Positions 34,454 to 44,904 of a stretch of DNA of 64,000 bases are shown one piece after another. The position numbers and the translations under genes were made by a program. Location of the stretch: contig JASJFT010000088.1 in NCBI GenBank assembly GCA_030770425.1, positions 62,001 through 126,000 on the forward strand, read 5' to 3'. The notes below the pieces were generated by a model. That model was given only the letters and a program-made list of their open reading frames with translations, did not search any database and was not told the origin of the DNA. Within the stretch, counting starts at the first letter, position 1. Every line of letters begins with the position of its first letter. The stretch comes from Darksidea phi. Lineage: Eukaryota > Ascomycota > Dothideomycetes > Pleosporales > Lentitheciaceae.

Positions 34454-35228
34454 ATGTCCACCCGCAAGAGGAAGCAGGACGAGGAGCTTGTCGCCCTTCC
34501 TAGCGACGAGAGCGACGAGGAAGAGGAGTAAGTGGCCGCTTCTTGACGTCATCCCATGGCACCACGTCGTCGCGAATGCGCTGAGCTGCCCCCATTGCCG
34601 CCGCCTTGCACTGTGTTTCAATTGGTGTTTTTTTCCCGGCCCATCGAGCTTCGTTGTTGCGCAGCCGTTAGCCCTCACCCATCAGCCGGGCCGCCGAGGA
34701 GCTCCTCTTCCACCAACGTTGCTTTTGCGTGCTGTCTTGCGATCCATCATGTCTTTGCCGTCTTGCATCTTGCATCTTGTTTCTTGCATCTTGTTTTCAT
34801 CCGACCGGCATACTCGATACTTTGTCGATGAAGATTGATGGACGTCGCGTGTCGCGAGGCTGACATTCGTACCCTGTAGATATGATGAGTCGGGTTCCGA
34901 CTTTGACGAAGGGGAGGACTCCGACGAAGAGGCTCCTCGTAAGTTATGCTCTTGATATCCATGCTTTGTAGCTGATGCAAAAGGGATAGCGCCTAGGAAG
35001 AAGACCCGCGTCACCAAGAAGAAAGACGAGGACGAGGAAGACGAGGAAGACGAGTCCGAGCTCGAAGATGAGGAAGACGAGCCTGAGGCCGAAGACGACG
35101 AGGACGAAGATGCTAATGGCTCGGCGAAGAAAGCCCCCAGGGCCGAGAAGGACCGGAAAGTCAAGGCTACAAAGAACGACGGGCCTGTGCCTGTCGTCGC
35201 CGCTGAGGACGATGATGACGAAGAGTAA
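34454..35228 (+). CDS. Small highly acidic nuclear-type protein of unknown function
   Basis: 123 residues from three exons: 34454-34527, 34880-34938, 34990-35228. The product starts MSTRKRKQDEELVALP, is dominated by Asp/Glu runs, and has one basic patch PRKKTRVTKKK and a second KKAPRAEKDRKVKATK near the end. Such charge patterns are common in histone-binding or ribosome-biogenesis proteins, but no named domain (for example a CHZ motif) is seen. The first intron is 352 nt, many times longer than others here, and holds repeated TTGCATC units (about 34762-34791). Frame is kept across all three exons, which supports the model. Function unknown; nuclear site inferred. Confidence 0.72.
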
Positions 35229-35857
35229 CCCACACCAGTGGCTGACCCTGCCTTACTTGGACAGAGTTTCGCGACGTTGTTCAGGGTCTAAATTAGTGTG
35301 TAGGATATAGACTTGCCAAATGCAACTACTGCGTCCTTCCACTGCATCCGATGTCCATGGTTTTGCTGTTGACTGCTTATAGAGCTATTGACCTAGAAGG
35401 CCGTCATACCCCTTAATCATACCACTCTTGCATCTCATATCACGAAGCCGGGAAAGCCTCAGTATAGTTTACGAAGTTAGTTATAGCTAGTCACAGCCAG
35501 TTACAGCCATCACCACAGGCGCTATACGTACATTAAAGTGGCAGAATACCGTTCCCGTTGTAGTACAGGAAAGCCCGAGGTGACTCAAGCACCAGTCGTT
35601 CAAACAATCTAACGTACAAAGCTATCAGAAGACCCCCACGGCTCCACATACTTTCCAAACCCGTTACCGTAAAACACCTTGAAGGCGTCAAGGCTCCGTT
35701 AGATATATCGTACCCACAACCGCGAAAGAAGGTGAAACTATTTAGGCTCCATTTGATAATACTAGTCACGGCACCGTAAAAGGAAATGAAGCCCTCCTAG
35801 CTTAGTGAAACTTGGAGTCGTAGTTGGATAAGATATCGCCCACGTCGCCGTCACCCA
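35229..35857. other. Convergent gene-free region, partly repeat-like
   Basis: A 629-base gap between two convergent genes. Around 35466-35515 short related units (TTATAGCTAGTCACAGCCAGTTACAGCC) repeat, and 35640-35780 is TA-rich. These might be a decayed repeat, but no element is recognised. The minus frame 35533-35769 has no domain. Confidence 0.4.
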
Positions 35858-37560
35858 TCACTGTATCGTTACTTCCTCAGTAGCTTCGGTAGTATCGGCA
35901 TCCGGACTCTGATAAGAAGGGCAATCCATAGCAGCGGCGATGGCAAGCTGGTACCGCATCTGAACCTTAGTACCGCCGATACTGATACCCTTGGCCTTGG
36001 CTAAAGCCTTGAGGTCGGTCGACTTTAACGCCTGATCCGCGTCCCTCAGACGCTTAAGAAGCTCCATCTTGTCACGAGCCTGAGTCGACAATTGGCGATC
36101 CGCACAGAGCACCTTGAGGTCTTCGAAAGAAAGGTTAGCACGCGGATCGGGGGAATTAGCAGTAGTGTTCTTAGTATTGGCGAGGCTGTACGCTTTAGCC
36201 ACTGCCCTCTGGCGCTCCTTGCACACCTTTTTTGCCTCGTCGGCAGCTTTCTTAGCTTGAAGAGCTGCGTGGCGCTCAGCCTTCTTCTTCCTGTGCTCCG
36301 AGGACTTCTGGGCGCGAATTGAAGCCTGAGCTGCGCGTTTCACGGCGCGGATAGCCTTGTCCTGCGCCACTGCATCCCTTCTCGCCGCTGTATCAGCAGC
36401 CTTCTTCGCCTGGCGGGCACGAGCTTCTTCCTTGATACGCCGTTGTTTAGCTTCCTTCTTGTCTTTTTCTGCTTGCTCGGCTGCGCGCGCCGCCTCGCGT
36501 TCCCGGCGGTACGTCTCCATTTCCAAGCGACGCACGTCCGGGTTGTCGTCTTGATCAGTGGGGATGACGGCGCTGCCGTTGACGAAAGAGATGTAGCGGT
36601 CGCGACATGCGTTTGCGCTAAACACAGCGCCTTTATTAAGAACGCGCATATATTCGGACACCTTCTTGAAACGCCAGGCGCGGAGTCGCTCCATTTCGAA
36701 GCGGATTTCAATGTCGGCGAGGTCGTAGGCTCGCATGAGGAGTTGGTCCTGATCTGCGAATCAGCAACGTATCGTCCATCTGACGGTGAAGAAACAGAGC
36801 GAAGTTGTGTTGAACTCACATCTTCCAAACACCATTCCTTGTATCCTTCCTTCAACAGATAGTCCACATGCTCAGCCTGCACAACTCGAATTCGACTAAT
36901 GCGAGTAGCAATCGACTTTTGGTCATACCGAATCCGACCGTCATTGGCAAGCTTTTCCGCAATCTGGCTATCACTGTACCCATTCTCACGCATGTTCAAC
37001 ATGAGGTCGTCATCAGAGTCGAGCTCGTAAGACACCTTTTTCTGGTAAGCAGGGAGAGTGCTTCCCTTCTCGCGGTTGCGAGGACCAAAGGTTCCGGGAA
37101 CCCTAGACAGAGCAGAGTTGAGCACGCCCCCGTCTTCTTGGATGATGAAGGTGTCGGCTTCGTCAAATTTGGAGCGCAGGGCAGAACGCTCGGCAGCTTT
37201 GGTGCTTCGGTCGGAGAAGGCGGGGCGAGCACGCTTGGCTGTTGAGCTTTGGAAGTAGTCTTTGTCCAGAGGAGGAGGGTCATCGCCAGCCCAGAAGTCG
37301 TCGAAGCCCTCGAGGTTGAAATCGTCGCCTTGCTCAGCATTCATGCCCCCATCTCCGTCGAATATGAAGTCTTCAGAGCCACCCATATCTCCGTTGCCGT
37401 TGAAAATGAAATCTTCATTGCTCATACCATCCATGTCATCACCGAAATCCACTGAGTTGTCCGCACCGACATTGTCTGGAAAGTGTTACCGACTGTGGCC
37501 AGTCACAAGAGTTTCGCCTTACTCACCACCAATATCGAGGATGAAGATCTCGTCAGCCAT
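35858..37560 (-). CDS. Nuclear-type protein with basic coiled coil and SAP-like C-terminus
   Basis: Not a named gene I recognise. 526 residues in three exons (minus): 37560-37527, 37475-36820, 36748-35858. The N-terminus is acidic and repetitive (DFGDDMDGMSNEDFIFNGNG, then SEDFIFDGDGG). A helix-rich region around residues 160-300 (ENGYSDSQIAEKLANDGRIR, RISRIRVVQAEHVDYLLKEG) resembles a helix-turn-helix/Myb-like fold, followed by RDRYISFVNG. Then comes a roughly 110-residue coiled coil full of Ala/Lys/Arg/Glu. The C-terminus has two repeated units, LSFEDLKVLCADRQLSTQ and ALAKAKGISIGGTK, that look like SAP DNA-binding helices. DNA or chromatin binding is therefore likely but inferred. The acceptor of intron 2 (36749) was chosen because it keeps frame; another AG five bases earlier would not. 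Confidence 0.8.
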
Positions 37561-38535
37561 TTTGAGGACGGTTTTTCTGATCTCTGTGCTTGAAGGAGGA
37601 AACTTGGATCCGTATACGTGCGTTCTTTATCAATTGTAGGCAAGTCGACAGCTGAAGGCAGGTATACGAAGAAGTAGTAGTATGGATGATGGGAGGAAGA
37701 AGCCGGCAAAAGAGCAAGAAAGAACGCATATATGAACAGAAAGAGCTCTCAAAGTACGGCCCGCTTATTCTCATGACGAGGGCTCGTATATGGCTGTGAA
37801 CAAAGTGAGCGAAGGAGGAAGGACGTGAGGATTCTGAAGGACGTGATCATCACGTTGTAATAGACATAGGTGAAGTATAGTGGTGATATAATATGCGTCG
37901 GTCCAGCTCTTCTATCAAATCTTTTGGGTATCAACCTATCATCATACGCTATGCGAACCTTGGAAAAGAGACTCTCACTATGCAAATCCGAACAAAATAA
38001 AAATAGAAAAGAATTATTTCTAGCCAATCATTATATGCTAAGCATCACTGGCTATCCTTGACCGTCGCCAGCCTGCTGGTTGATGACTTGGGAGAGAAGG
38101 TCGCACACACAAGCTACCAAATGGTCGGGAACTTCAACCAAATGATTCGGCTCAATGGAGGTACAGAGTATATAGGGGCGGCTTTCTACATAAACTACCT
38201 CATTTCGATGTTTGTAAACTGGTCCCAGCTTCTGCTGTCTGATTCTGGAGCGTCGGATTGACAACGGTGAAGTGAGGCGGTCCGCTCCAGCCACGAGCAG
38301 AAATGTGGCTGCTGTGACGCAAGCCCCCCCGAAAGGGCCCAATCCCTGCCGATGACGCAACTCCACCACAGCGATCAATGAACGGCAGCCGTAACAAGGC
38401 AACGATAAGATCGTCATGCGCTGAAGATCACCACAGCATCTACTTCTTAATCCCTGCACCCTCGAGAGTTTCAGCACCTTCATCACCACTCGAGCAAATA
38501 AGACGACTACTATACTATCGACGGGAACAAACACC
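37561..38535. promoter_or_regulatory. Divergent promoter region, 0.97 kb
   Basis: Between the SAP-like gene (minus) and the membrane-protein gene (plus). A segment at about 37970-38040 is AT-rich. Open frames at 38052-38537 (minus) and 38378-38560 (plus) overlap the plus-strand start and show no domain. Nothing else recognised. Confidence 0.45.
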
Positions 38536-40042
38536 ATGTCTCAGTCATACTTCAGTTTGAAGAAGCTGCGCCGACAGTCGAAACAGTCCGAGGCCACCGA
38601 GAATACGACCGCAACCACATCGTCCCCACCCGCGCCCGCTATTAGCACGCCTAGTGAGGAGCCCGCTGCATCGCCAGTCCTCGATGAAGAAGACGAGAAG
38701 TTCCTCCAGCGTCTGGCTGCCATCTCCGAGGAGCCTGATGGCACGCCACCACCGCTACCAACACGTCCAGTCGAGATCGTCGACAACGGAGAAACGAAAG
38801 TGGGCAAGGACGCACAAGAGGCGATAATGGGTGGCGCGAACCAGGTGCCACTTCCTATGAGCCCACCCGAGGTCACAACTGGCGATGCCGAGAAGGGAAA
38901 AGAAAAGGCGAAAAATGGGGGACTGAACAGGAGGAAGAGCGTGATGTCCTACTTTTCACTCGCACAATCCAAGTTCAAGAAGGTGACAGAAAAGGACAAA
39001 GGTAACGAGAACGAGTCTAAAGGCAAGAAGAGGGATAAAATCACAACCAAGGATAAACAAAAAGCTGCGGACGACCTCCATGCAGCTGCTGAAACCACAA
39101 GGCCTGTCGAGCAGAAGGAAGCGGACAAGGAGCAGCAAGATATTACTCAGATCCTCGACCAACTCAATCTCTCTGCCGTCAACAACCGTGTGTTTAGCTT
39201 TTCTAAGGAATCCGAGGAACTCTTTAACAAGTTCAAGCTTGTGCTCAAAGATGTCGTCAATGGCGTTCCGACAGCATATGATGACCTCGAGAAGCTTTTC
39301 ACAGACTACGAGGGGCAATTAAAGAAGATGTACGGGGGTCTGCCACCCTTCCTGCAGAACCTTGTCAAAAGTCTTCCCGCGAAGCTCACGGCAACCTTAG
39401 GCCCGGAGATCCTCGCAGCGCAAGCAGAAAAGCCGGGTTTTGATGCAAAGCAACGTGCTGGAGCATCGGGCGGAGCAAAGTCCAAGTCCAAGAGGCCCGC
39501 CATTCCATCGCTCAAGTCGTTGATCTCTGCCGAGGGAGCCGTGGCCACGATGCTAAGGAGCATTCTCCAATTCCTCAAGCTGAGGTTCCCGGCCGTTCTG
39601 ACGGGCACCAATGTGGTCATGAGTCTGGCTGTATGCAGTGAGTCCTCTCCCATTCCAACATGGTCATTGCACCCTCATACTCATGGATACAGTTCTCCTC
39701 TTCGTTTTTTGGTACTGCCACAAGCGCGGCCGCGAAACCCGCCTCGAAAAAGAAGCCCTCGCAGCTAGTGAAGCAGACCCCGCTCTAGCCAGCAGCACCT
39801 CCTCTTTCACGGACGATGGCGACTCCATCTTTGGCGACCCAGCCAAGGCCAAAGTCAATGCAAGGGCTGTGGGAGAGTCCAGCAAGCCGGAAGATGTGGA
39901 GAAGCCCGCACCTCCTCTCATTATTGGGGACGGCAAAGAGGGCGAATTGGGGTCACCGACTGCCAACGTGGAAGACATGCCTAGTGTTAAAGATCTGCCC
40001 GATCCTCGTTCGACAAAGAAGGAGGACCCGGCGAAGGTGTAG
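38536..40042 (+). CDS. Single-pass membrane protein with SYFSL repeats, unknown function
   Basis: 483 residues, two exons (38536-39637, 39693-40042). The N-terminal 200 residues are disordered, Ser/Pro/Lys/Glu-rich, and hold the motif SYFSL twice (residues 4-8 and about 137-141), each followed by a basic stretch. A folded-looking region follows (DITQILDQLNLSAVNNRVFSF, LFNKFKLVLKDVVNGVPTAYDDLEKLF, GGLPPFLQNLVKSLPAKLT). One transmembrane helix (TNVVMSLAVCILLFVFWYCHKR) spans the splice junction, with basic residues after it, suggesting the C-terminal tail lies in the cytosol. The tail (about 105 residues) is acidic/proline-rich. The intron falls inside the helix, which confirms the join. No catalytic motif; homologues seem limited to fungi. 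Function unknown. Confidence 0.82.
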
Positions 40043-40280
40043 GGAGAGGGAGAAATGGGTATGGTTCGGATCGAGTGGTGCTATTCTTTTTGGCTTCAGA
40101 ATGATATCCCTTTGTGTAGGACTTGTAATATTTCACGAACGATAACGTAGTGAGTGAGCATGGAATTAGTACCCGAACCTGCTCCATGGCACTGTACTTC
40201 TTCTAATTCGCTTTGGATTTCAGGTCGGTAGTTATTGTTATTAAACTCCAACGAAGCATAAGGTTTGCAAGCCTCATCTC

Positions 40281-41780
40281 TCATTGCGCCGAACCGCCTC
40301 TCTCATTGTACAACGCCATGTTCGCAAGCTCGACCTGCACCCTCAAACCCTCATTCTCGCTGTGCTTCATCTCAAGCTCCTTCGTCCGCTGCGCAAGCGC
40401 CTGCCGTAACTCCATTACTTCTCTCCGCAACCCCTCGACTTCTGATTTCTGTTTCAGCGGTATAGTCTTGAACGCCGAATTGCACTGTGCAATAAGTGTA
40501 GGGTCAATTTGCGAAAGGGTTTCATTGGGTTTGCTGTTAGTAAGTCCAGTATTCAAGTTTTGTGTTGAAGAAGGGGCAGCGCTGGCATGCGGTTCGTTGG
40601 CGTCCCTGTTGGCGTCCCTATCGCCGTCAGCATTTTCCTCGTTGTCACTGTCGTCTAGGCCTTCGCCAATTTGCTGCCCGGCCGCCTTTCGTGCCCGTTT
40701 GATTTGTGCTCGGATGTTGTATACATCACGCTTGAAGATGTGTATGCCTGGTAGCCGCTCCTCCAGTATCTTGACTGTGCGGCCTACGCCTCGATCACGC
40801 CCTTGACCCGGACTGCCTTTCCGCAGCATCTCCTGCTCCACAATCTTCCAGACCAGGCCGCCAGTCTCAAGGTGGTGGTTGGTTTTATTTGGCGATGTAG
40901 GCGTCTCCACGCCCTCTTCTTGTGCGCCCTCTCCCGCCTTGGCAACCTGTCCATTATCAACGCTATTCAGCCTCTCTTTTTCCTCCTTCGCCGTCACTCC
41001 ACCAACACCCACCCGTCCCCCATTGACACCCCACGTCCTTTTTCGCTGCACCGCCCAACCCTCAATCGACCTTCCAGGATGATTATGCTGCGGTTCGCCC
41101 ACTCTAAGCACCCACAACCCGTCGTCCTGCTTCTTGCCTTCGATCCACATCTTGCACCCTGTCTTGTAGCTCACGCGATTCTTCCTCACTCTCGTTTCCG
41201 GGGTAAGCTTATGTGTATTTTTGGGCGGGCCATAGCACACACAGGCAAGTTTAATGCGAGAGCGGTTCTTCGCGGTGGTATTAATGCTGAGAGCGTAGCC
41301 GTGTTCTGAGGCGTGCGATTGTGCGTATTCGTGTAGAGCCTGCCACGATACATGCGTGCTTGCTGGCGGAGGCTGCATATCAAAGTGCCCTAGAGGCGCG
41401 GAATTAGGTATTATCGGTGGGGCAGGTGGGTTACGTGCGTTGATTGTTCTTGTGGAGCTGGACGTGGGTGGAGGGAAGTCACCATGCTGCAAGGTTGGCG
41501 AAGAATCGGGCTGAAACTGGTGGGCAACCGGTGTCCCGGTAGTTGATAAGGTCGGGTCAATATCGTCTACGTGTTCTGGCTGTGAGGGCACTATGTGGTG
41601 CTCTACGGGGGACGATATAATGCCATAGCCGGAAAGGTCACGGTCGCCGGAGGGGTCGACATGATGTAGTGACGCGGGAAAGGACGGGTATGCTGGCGCG
41701 GAACTAGTGATTTCATGAGACAAGGTACCATATACCGGCCCAGAATCGGGTAGGTGATGTGAGGGCAGAGCGGGCCTCAT
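40281..41780 (-). CDS. FAR1-like DNA-binding protein (WRKY-GCM1 zinc fold), possibly domesticated from a Mutator-type transposon
   Basis: Single exon, 499 residues. N-terminal 140 residues are Pro/Ser/His-rich and disordered. Residues about 142-235 show the FAR1-type pattern: a helix with WQALHEYAQSHASEHGYAL, then LACVCYGP, KNRVSYKTGCKMWIEG, and LWVLRVGEPQHNHPG. The Cys, Cys and His-x-His residues in this order fit the zinc ligands of the WRKY-GCM1 family, which binds DNA and is found both in MULE transposases and in fungal/plant regulators. No DDE catalytic domain follows; instead there is a basic linker, acidic DDSDNEENADGDRD, and a C-terminal leucine coiled coil (VEGLRREVMELRQALAQRTK). This layout suggests a transcription regulator that dimerises. 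Transposon origin is inference. Confidence 0.78.
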   Translation of the reverse strand: MRPALPSHHLPDSGPVYGTLSHEITSSAPAYPSFPASLHHVDPSGDRDLSGYGIISSPVEHHIVPSQPEHVDDIDPTLSTTGTPVAHQFQPDSSPTLQHGDFPPPTSSSTRTINARNPPAPPIIPNSAPLGHFDMQPPPASTHVSWQALHEYAQSHASEHGYALSINTTAKNRSRIKLACVCYGPPKNTHKLTPETRVRKNRVSYKTGCKMWIEGKKQDDGLWVLRVGEPQHNHPGRSIEGWAVQRKRTWGVNGGRVGVGGVTAKEEKERLNSVDNGQVAKAGEGAQEEGVETPTSPNKTNHHLETGGLVWKIVEQEMLRKGSPGQGRDRGVGRTVKILEERLPGIHIFKRDVYNIRAQIKRARKAAGQQIGEGLDDSDNEENADGDRDANRDANEPHASAAPSSTQNLNTGLTNSKPNETLSQIDPTLIAQCNSAFKTIPLKQKSEVEGLRREVMELRQALAQRTKELEMKHSENEGLRVQVELANMALYNERGGSAQ

Positions 41781-42040
41781 GATGGTCGAGAGGGGGCCGG
41801 GAGCGCTCCGTATCTGCGCGTTTGATTTGGAGCAAGGTTGGTGAAGGTTGATGCGCTAAATTGACGCTAGCCAACTGTGGTGGGTCACGTGTAAAAAGCT
41901 TTCATTCGTGCACAGGTGCTAGTCCCATCTTTGTTTCTGGAAGTAAAAACGAAACCGTAAATTCATCAACCTGCTCTCATCTCATCTCCGGTTCCAAGTT
42001 TCAATTTATGTATACCGGTCTACTGTGGAGAGGAAGCTGG

Positions 42041-43690
42041 TTAGGATCGTTCCGTAACATCGACTGGCATGTTGTTGATTTCCCACAGTCCCAGCGAGTC
42101 GTAGATCTCCCACGGTTTAAGAGGATTCGTAATCGCAAAATCGAAGTTTCTCAAGAGCTCAAAAAGAGCCTTGTGAAGCTCGATTAAAGCGATGGCCCTA
42201 CCAAGGCAAACCCATCTGCCATATCCGAAGACCAAATCGTTCACCTTGGTCATCCGTGCCAGGCGCTCTTTCTCTTCCGGAATACTTTCATCAAGAATCC
42301 ATCGCTCGGGTCGGAACACCTCAGCATCTTCTCCGTATACATCCCTATTATTCCTGTGCATACTCCACGCCGAGTAACCGATCATTGTACCACCGGGGAT
42401 GAAGTATTCTTTGCCCTCCACGGTCACAGCGTCGCCCTCTTTTGGCGCGACGCGCGAGAAGATATTGACAGCCGGTGGGTGAATGCGCAGAGCTTCACGT
42501 ACCACGGCGGCGAGATAAGGCAAACGGCGTACTTCGGCGTCTGAGATGACCTCTGGGGATGCGGGTGCCGTTCCTGTTCTGACTGCCTCATCGATCTCCG
42601 CTTGCAGCTTTTTGCACACTCGTGGATGGCTCATAACATAGAGTAGGGTGGCACGTATTGCACCAGCGGTTGTATCGGCCCCAGCAAGGATTTGCTCAAA
42701 GACCTCGTGGAATAGATCGTCGCCAGAGATACCGTTCCGGATGAAGGAAGCCATTATATCAGACTTTTCATCAGTAGGTTTTGCCCTGCGTTCCTCAATA
42801 ATCTTTCGTGCCTCGGCCATCATCCTACCAAAGCCAGAGGCGTCTTTCTCGGAAGGACTGATAGCGGGGCCGATGATTGGAGTGTCTCGGAGCCATAGAG
42901 TACCGAGTGCCCATGCTACGTTGCCGATACGGAGACCCTCTGCTGTAGCTTTGAGGTAGTCATTGACATCCCTGTCAGCCTTCAAATGGCCGAATGGCTT
43001 TCCCAAACTGAGCTCGCTGACGACGTCGAGCGTCAAGTACTGAATGGTGCTTGCCAGATCCATGGGCTTTGACGGCTTGGTGGACGCTGCAGGTGCTGCG
43101 TATTTGGACCGAATCAGATGCACGAGCTCCTTGATGTGAGTATCGATGGTAAGTTCCAAGGTCGGATTCTCCTTTCCAGCGTACTGCCCTCTCTGTCAAC
43201 AAAGGCTTTTTGAGGAATAGCACGCGGTACTTACCCCGGAAGCCATCTTCTTCCTCCTGGCATCATGCTTCACGTTGTCGCATTCCGTGAAGACATTATC
43301 CTTGCCAGGCTCGAAGCGTGCGGCATGGTAGTACCACTTGGCTCGCGTGTAAGGTGAGCGCACAGCATTGATTTTCGCCCACAGCTCTGGAGAAGACGTG
43401 ATAAGATGGTTAGGCGCGATACGCGCGATCGGCCCTATACATGGTAAGTAGGGCGTATGGGCGGTGAGAAGCCTAAACTCACCGTATTTCTCAGTCACTT
43501 CGCCGTAGTGTAGATGGGCAGCCCCGGAGATGACAGCCTTGGAATGCCACCACCAACTCCAAGCCCCAGGTCCCTTGAAGTGTCTCAATCGCAGGTACTG
43601 CCTCACTCGACTGATCAGGGCCTGTGCCAACAGGCCGAAAATGGCGATATACACCCATCGGAGGGCAATGCTGACTGTGTTCGAGTCCAT
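42041..43690 (-). CDS. Cytochrome P450 monooxygenase, pisatin demethylase-like
   Basis: Membrane-anchored P450 of 519 residues. Exons (minus) 43690-43483, 43434-43235, 43192-42041, introns 42-48 nt. N-terminal anchor helix (WVYIAIFGLLAQALI, residues 12-26), then the proline-region RHFKGPGAWSWW. Seen: helix I oxygen-binding motif AGADTTAG, ExxR motif EALR, PERF-type VFRPERWILD and heme motif FGYGRWVCLGRAIA with the axial Cys. The heme motif has Trp where most P450s carry Arg, a variant common in this fungal group. Likely oxidises a hydrophobic metabolite or xenobiotic at the ER. It has no obvious biosynthetic partner next to it. A TATA-like run at 43759-43767 lies about 70 bases upstream of the start. 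Confidence 0.95.
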
Positions 43691-43880
43691 ATCAGCGGTC
43701 AGTGTAACAAAGTGGAGGAGCCCGAGCAGGCGGAACGGGCGTAATAAGGGGTGCCAGGATATATATGTGTCGCGAGGCGCGGTTGCCGCAAGCGAGGAGT
43801 GGGCGAGGCGAGCGGGTGATGATCCCCTGCTGTACGGCTCTCCGCCACAGAGAGCAATATAGATGTGCTCGCGTAAAGTT
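43691..43880. promoter_or_regulatory. P450 promoter region
   Basis: Holds a TATA-like ATATATAT at 43759-43767, well placed for the minus-strand P450. Beyond about 43880 the sequence becomes AT-rich (next feature). Confidence 0.5.
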
Positions 43881-44270
43881 TATAGTGGCCCGATTTTGGA
43901 GAACTCAGCGAGGATCATTTGTACTATTAGCCCAGAGAAGTTCTATAAAAGCGTTATAGTAGTAATTCTATAATAAGTATAGAAATAAATAATATTATAT
44001 CGCTATAATAAGTACTATTTTTTAAAGTTAAAAGAACTGATTATAGTAAATATATCTCTTATAAAATAACTGTCTAATTACCTATTAGGCCCGGTAGACC
44101 CGTACGAACTGCTTAGTATGATAATCTACGAAATAAGTCTTAGGTTAGAACGATACAGGTAGAATAGGAGCTTTGAATAGTCTTGTAAGAAACTTTCAAA
44201 ACCAACTAGGTATAGGGATAATAGTATAGACCCTAACGGGATTTAAAAGGGGGCTAAGATTTATTTTGAA
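43881..44270. repeat. AT-rich island, likely decayed repeat
   Basis: About 390 bases with long TA-rich runs (43930-44070), sharply unlike the surrounding genes. On the minus strand at about 44080-44255 one frame reads protein-like (for example PKTYFVDYHTKQFVRVYRA) but is cut by TGA and TAA stops. This fits a transposon fragment hit by RIP, though no family is recognised and no terminal repeats are seen. Confidence 0.45.
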
Positions 44271-44904
44271 CTAGATTGCAGATAGCTGAAGGTAGAGAGT
44301 GGGTAGGGAGTAGGATATAAAGTATCGAGCTTAACCAATTAGGAGCCATAGTTAAGAGCGACGCATGTAACCTAAGGGTGGCGTGCGCTAAGGCCAGCGT
44401 CGGGTTATGTTGCTGCAGCACGGCAGGGTAACTCCTTGGCCGGCGAGAATGGTTGGCGGCGCAATACGGCGCGGAATTAAGCCATGCAGCGCGGAGCCGA
44501 GCTAGGCAGGCGATCGGCGACGTTGGATTAATGCCGAGTAATTGGCTGAGCGGGAAGAGGCCGCGGCCAACATTTGCGATGTCTTCCCGCATGGAGACGC
44601 GGCTGCAGTAATTTGTGGAGCATCCGCGCATGGCCACTATTCAGTGCAACGGGCCTGTCGAGCGGCTGGATCGCCAGCGAGCGGCGAGGTTCGTCTCCTC
44701 TCCGCTGATAACGGTTCAGTCCCTCGTCGCTCTCGGCTTTCTTTCCTCCCGAGTCCGTGTCAGACACCGAATCTGTGCCAGCCATCGCGACACCGCGACA
44801 CTGCGACACCACGACGCTGTCGCCCCTCTACTCGCTCGGTGGCCTGGCCCCACTCCTATTCTGCGAACACTCGAATACGCGCCAGCACTAGCCAGGCCGC
44901 CGCC
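44271..44904. promoter_or_regulatory. Upstream region of the methyltransferase gene
   Basis: GC-rich from about 44380 on, with short direct repeats such as GCGACAC (44788-44808). The plus-strand frame from 44542 runs into the methyltransferase gene in frame but its leader is low complexity, so it is treated as promoter/5' UTR. Confidence 0.45.

Noticed and set aside
44542..44904. N-terminal extension of the LaeA-like methyltransferase
   Set aside because: In frame, but low-complexity Ala/Arg-rich and unlike family N-termini; the ATG at 44905 has better context.
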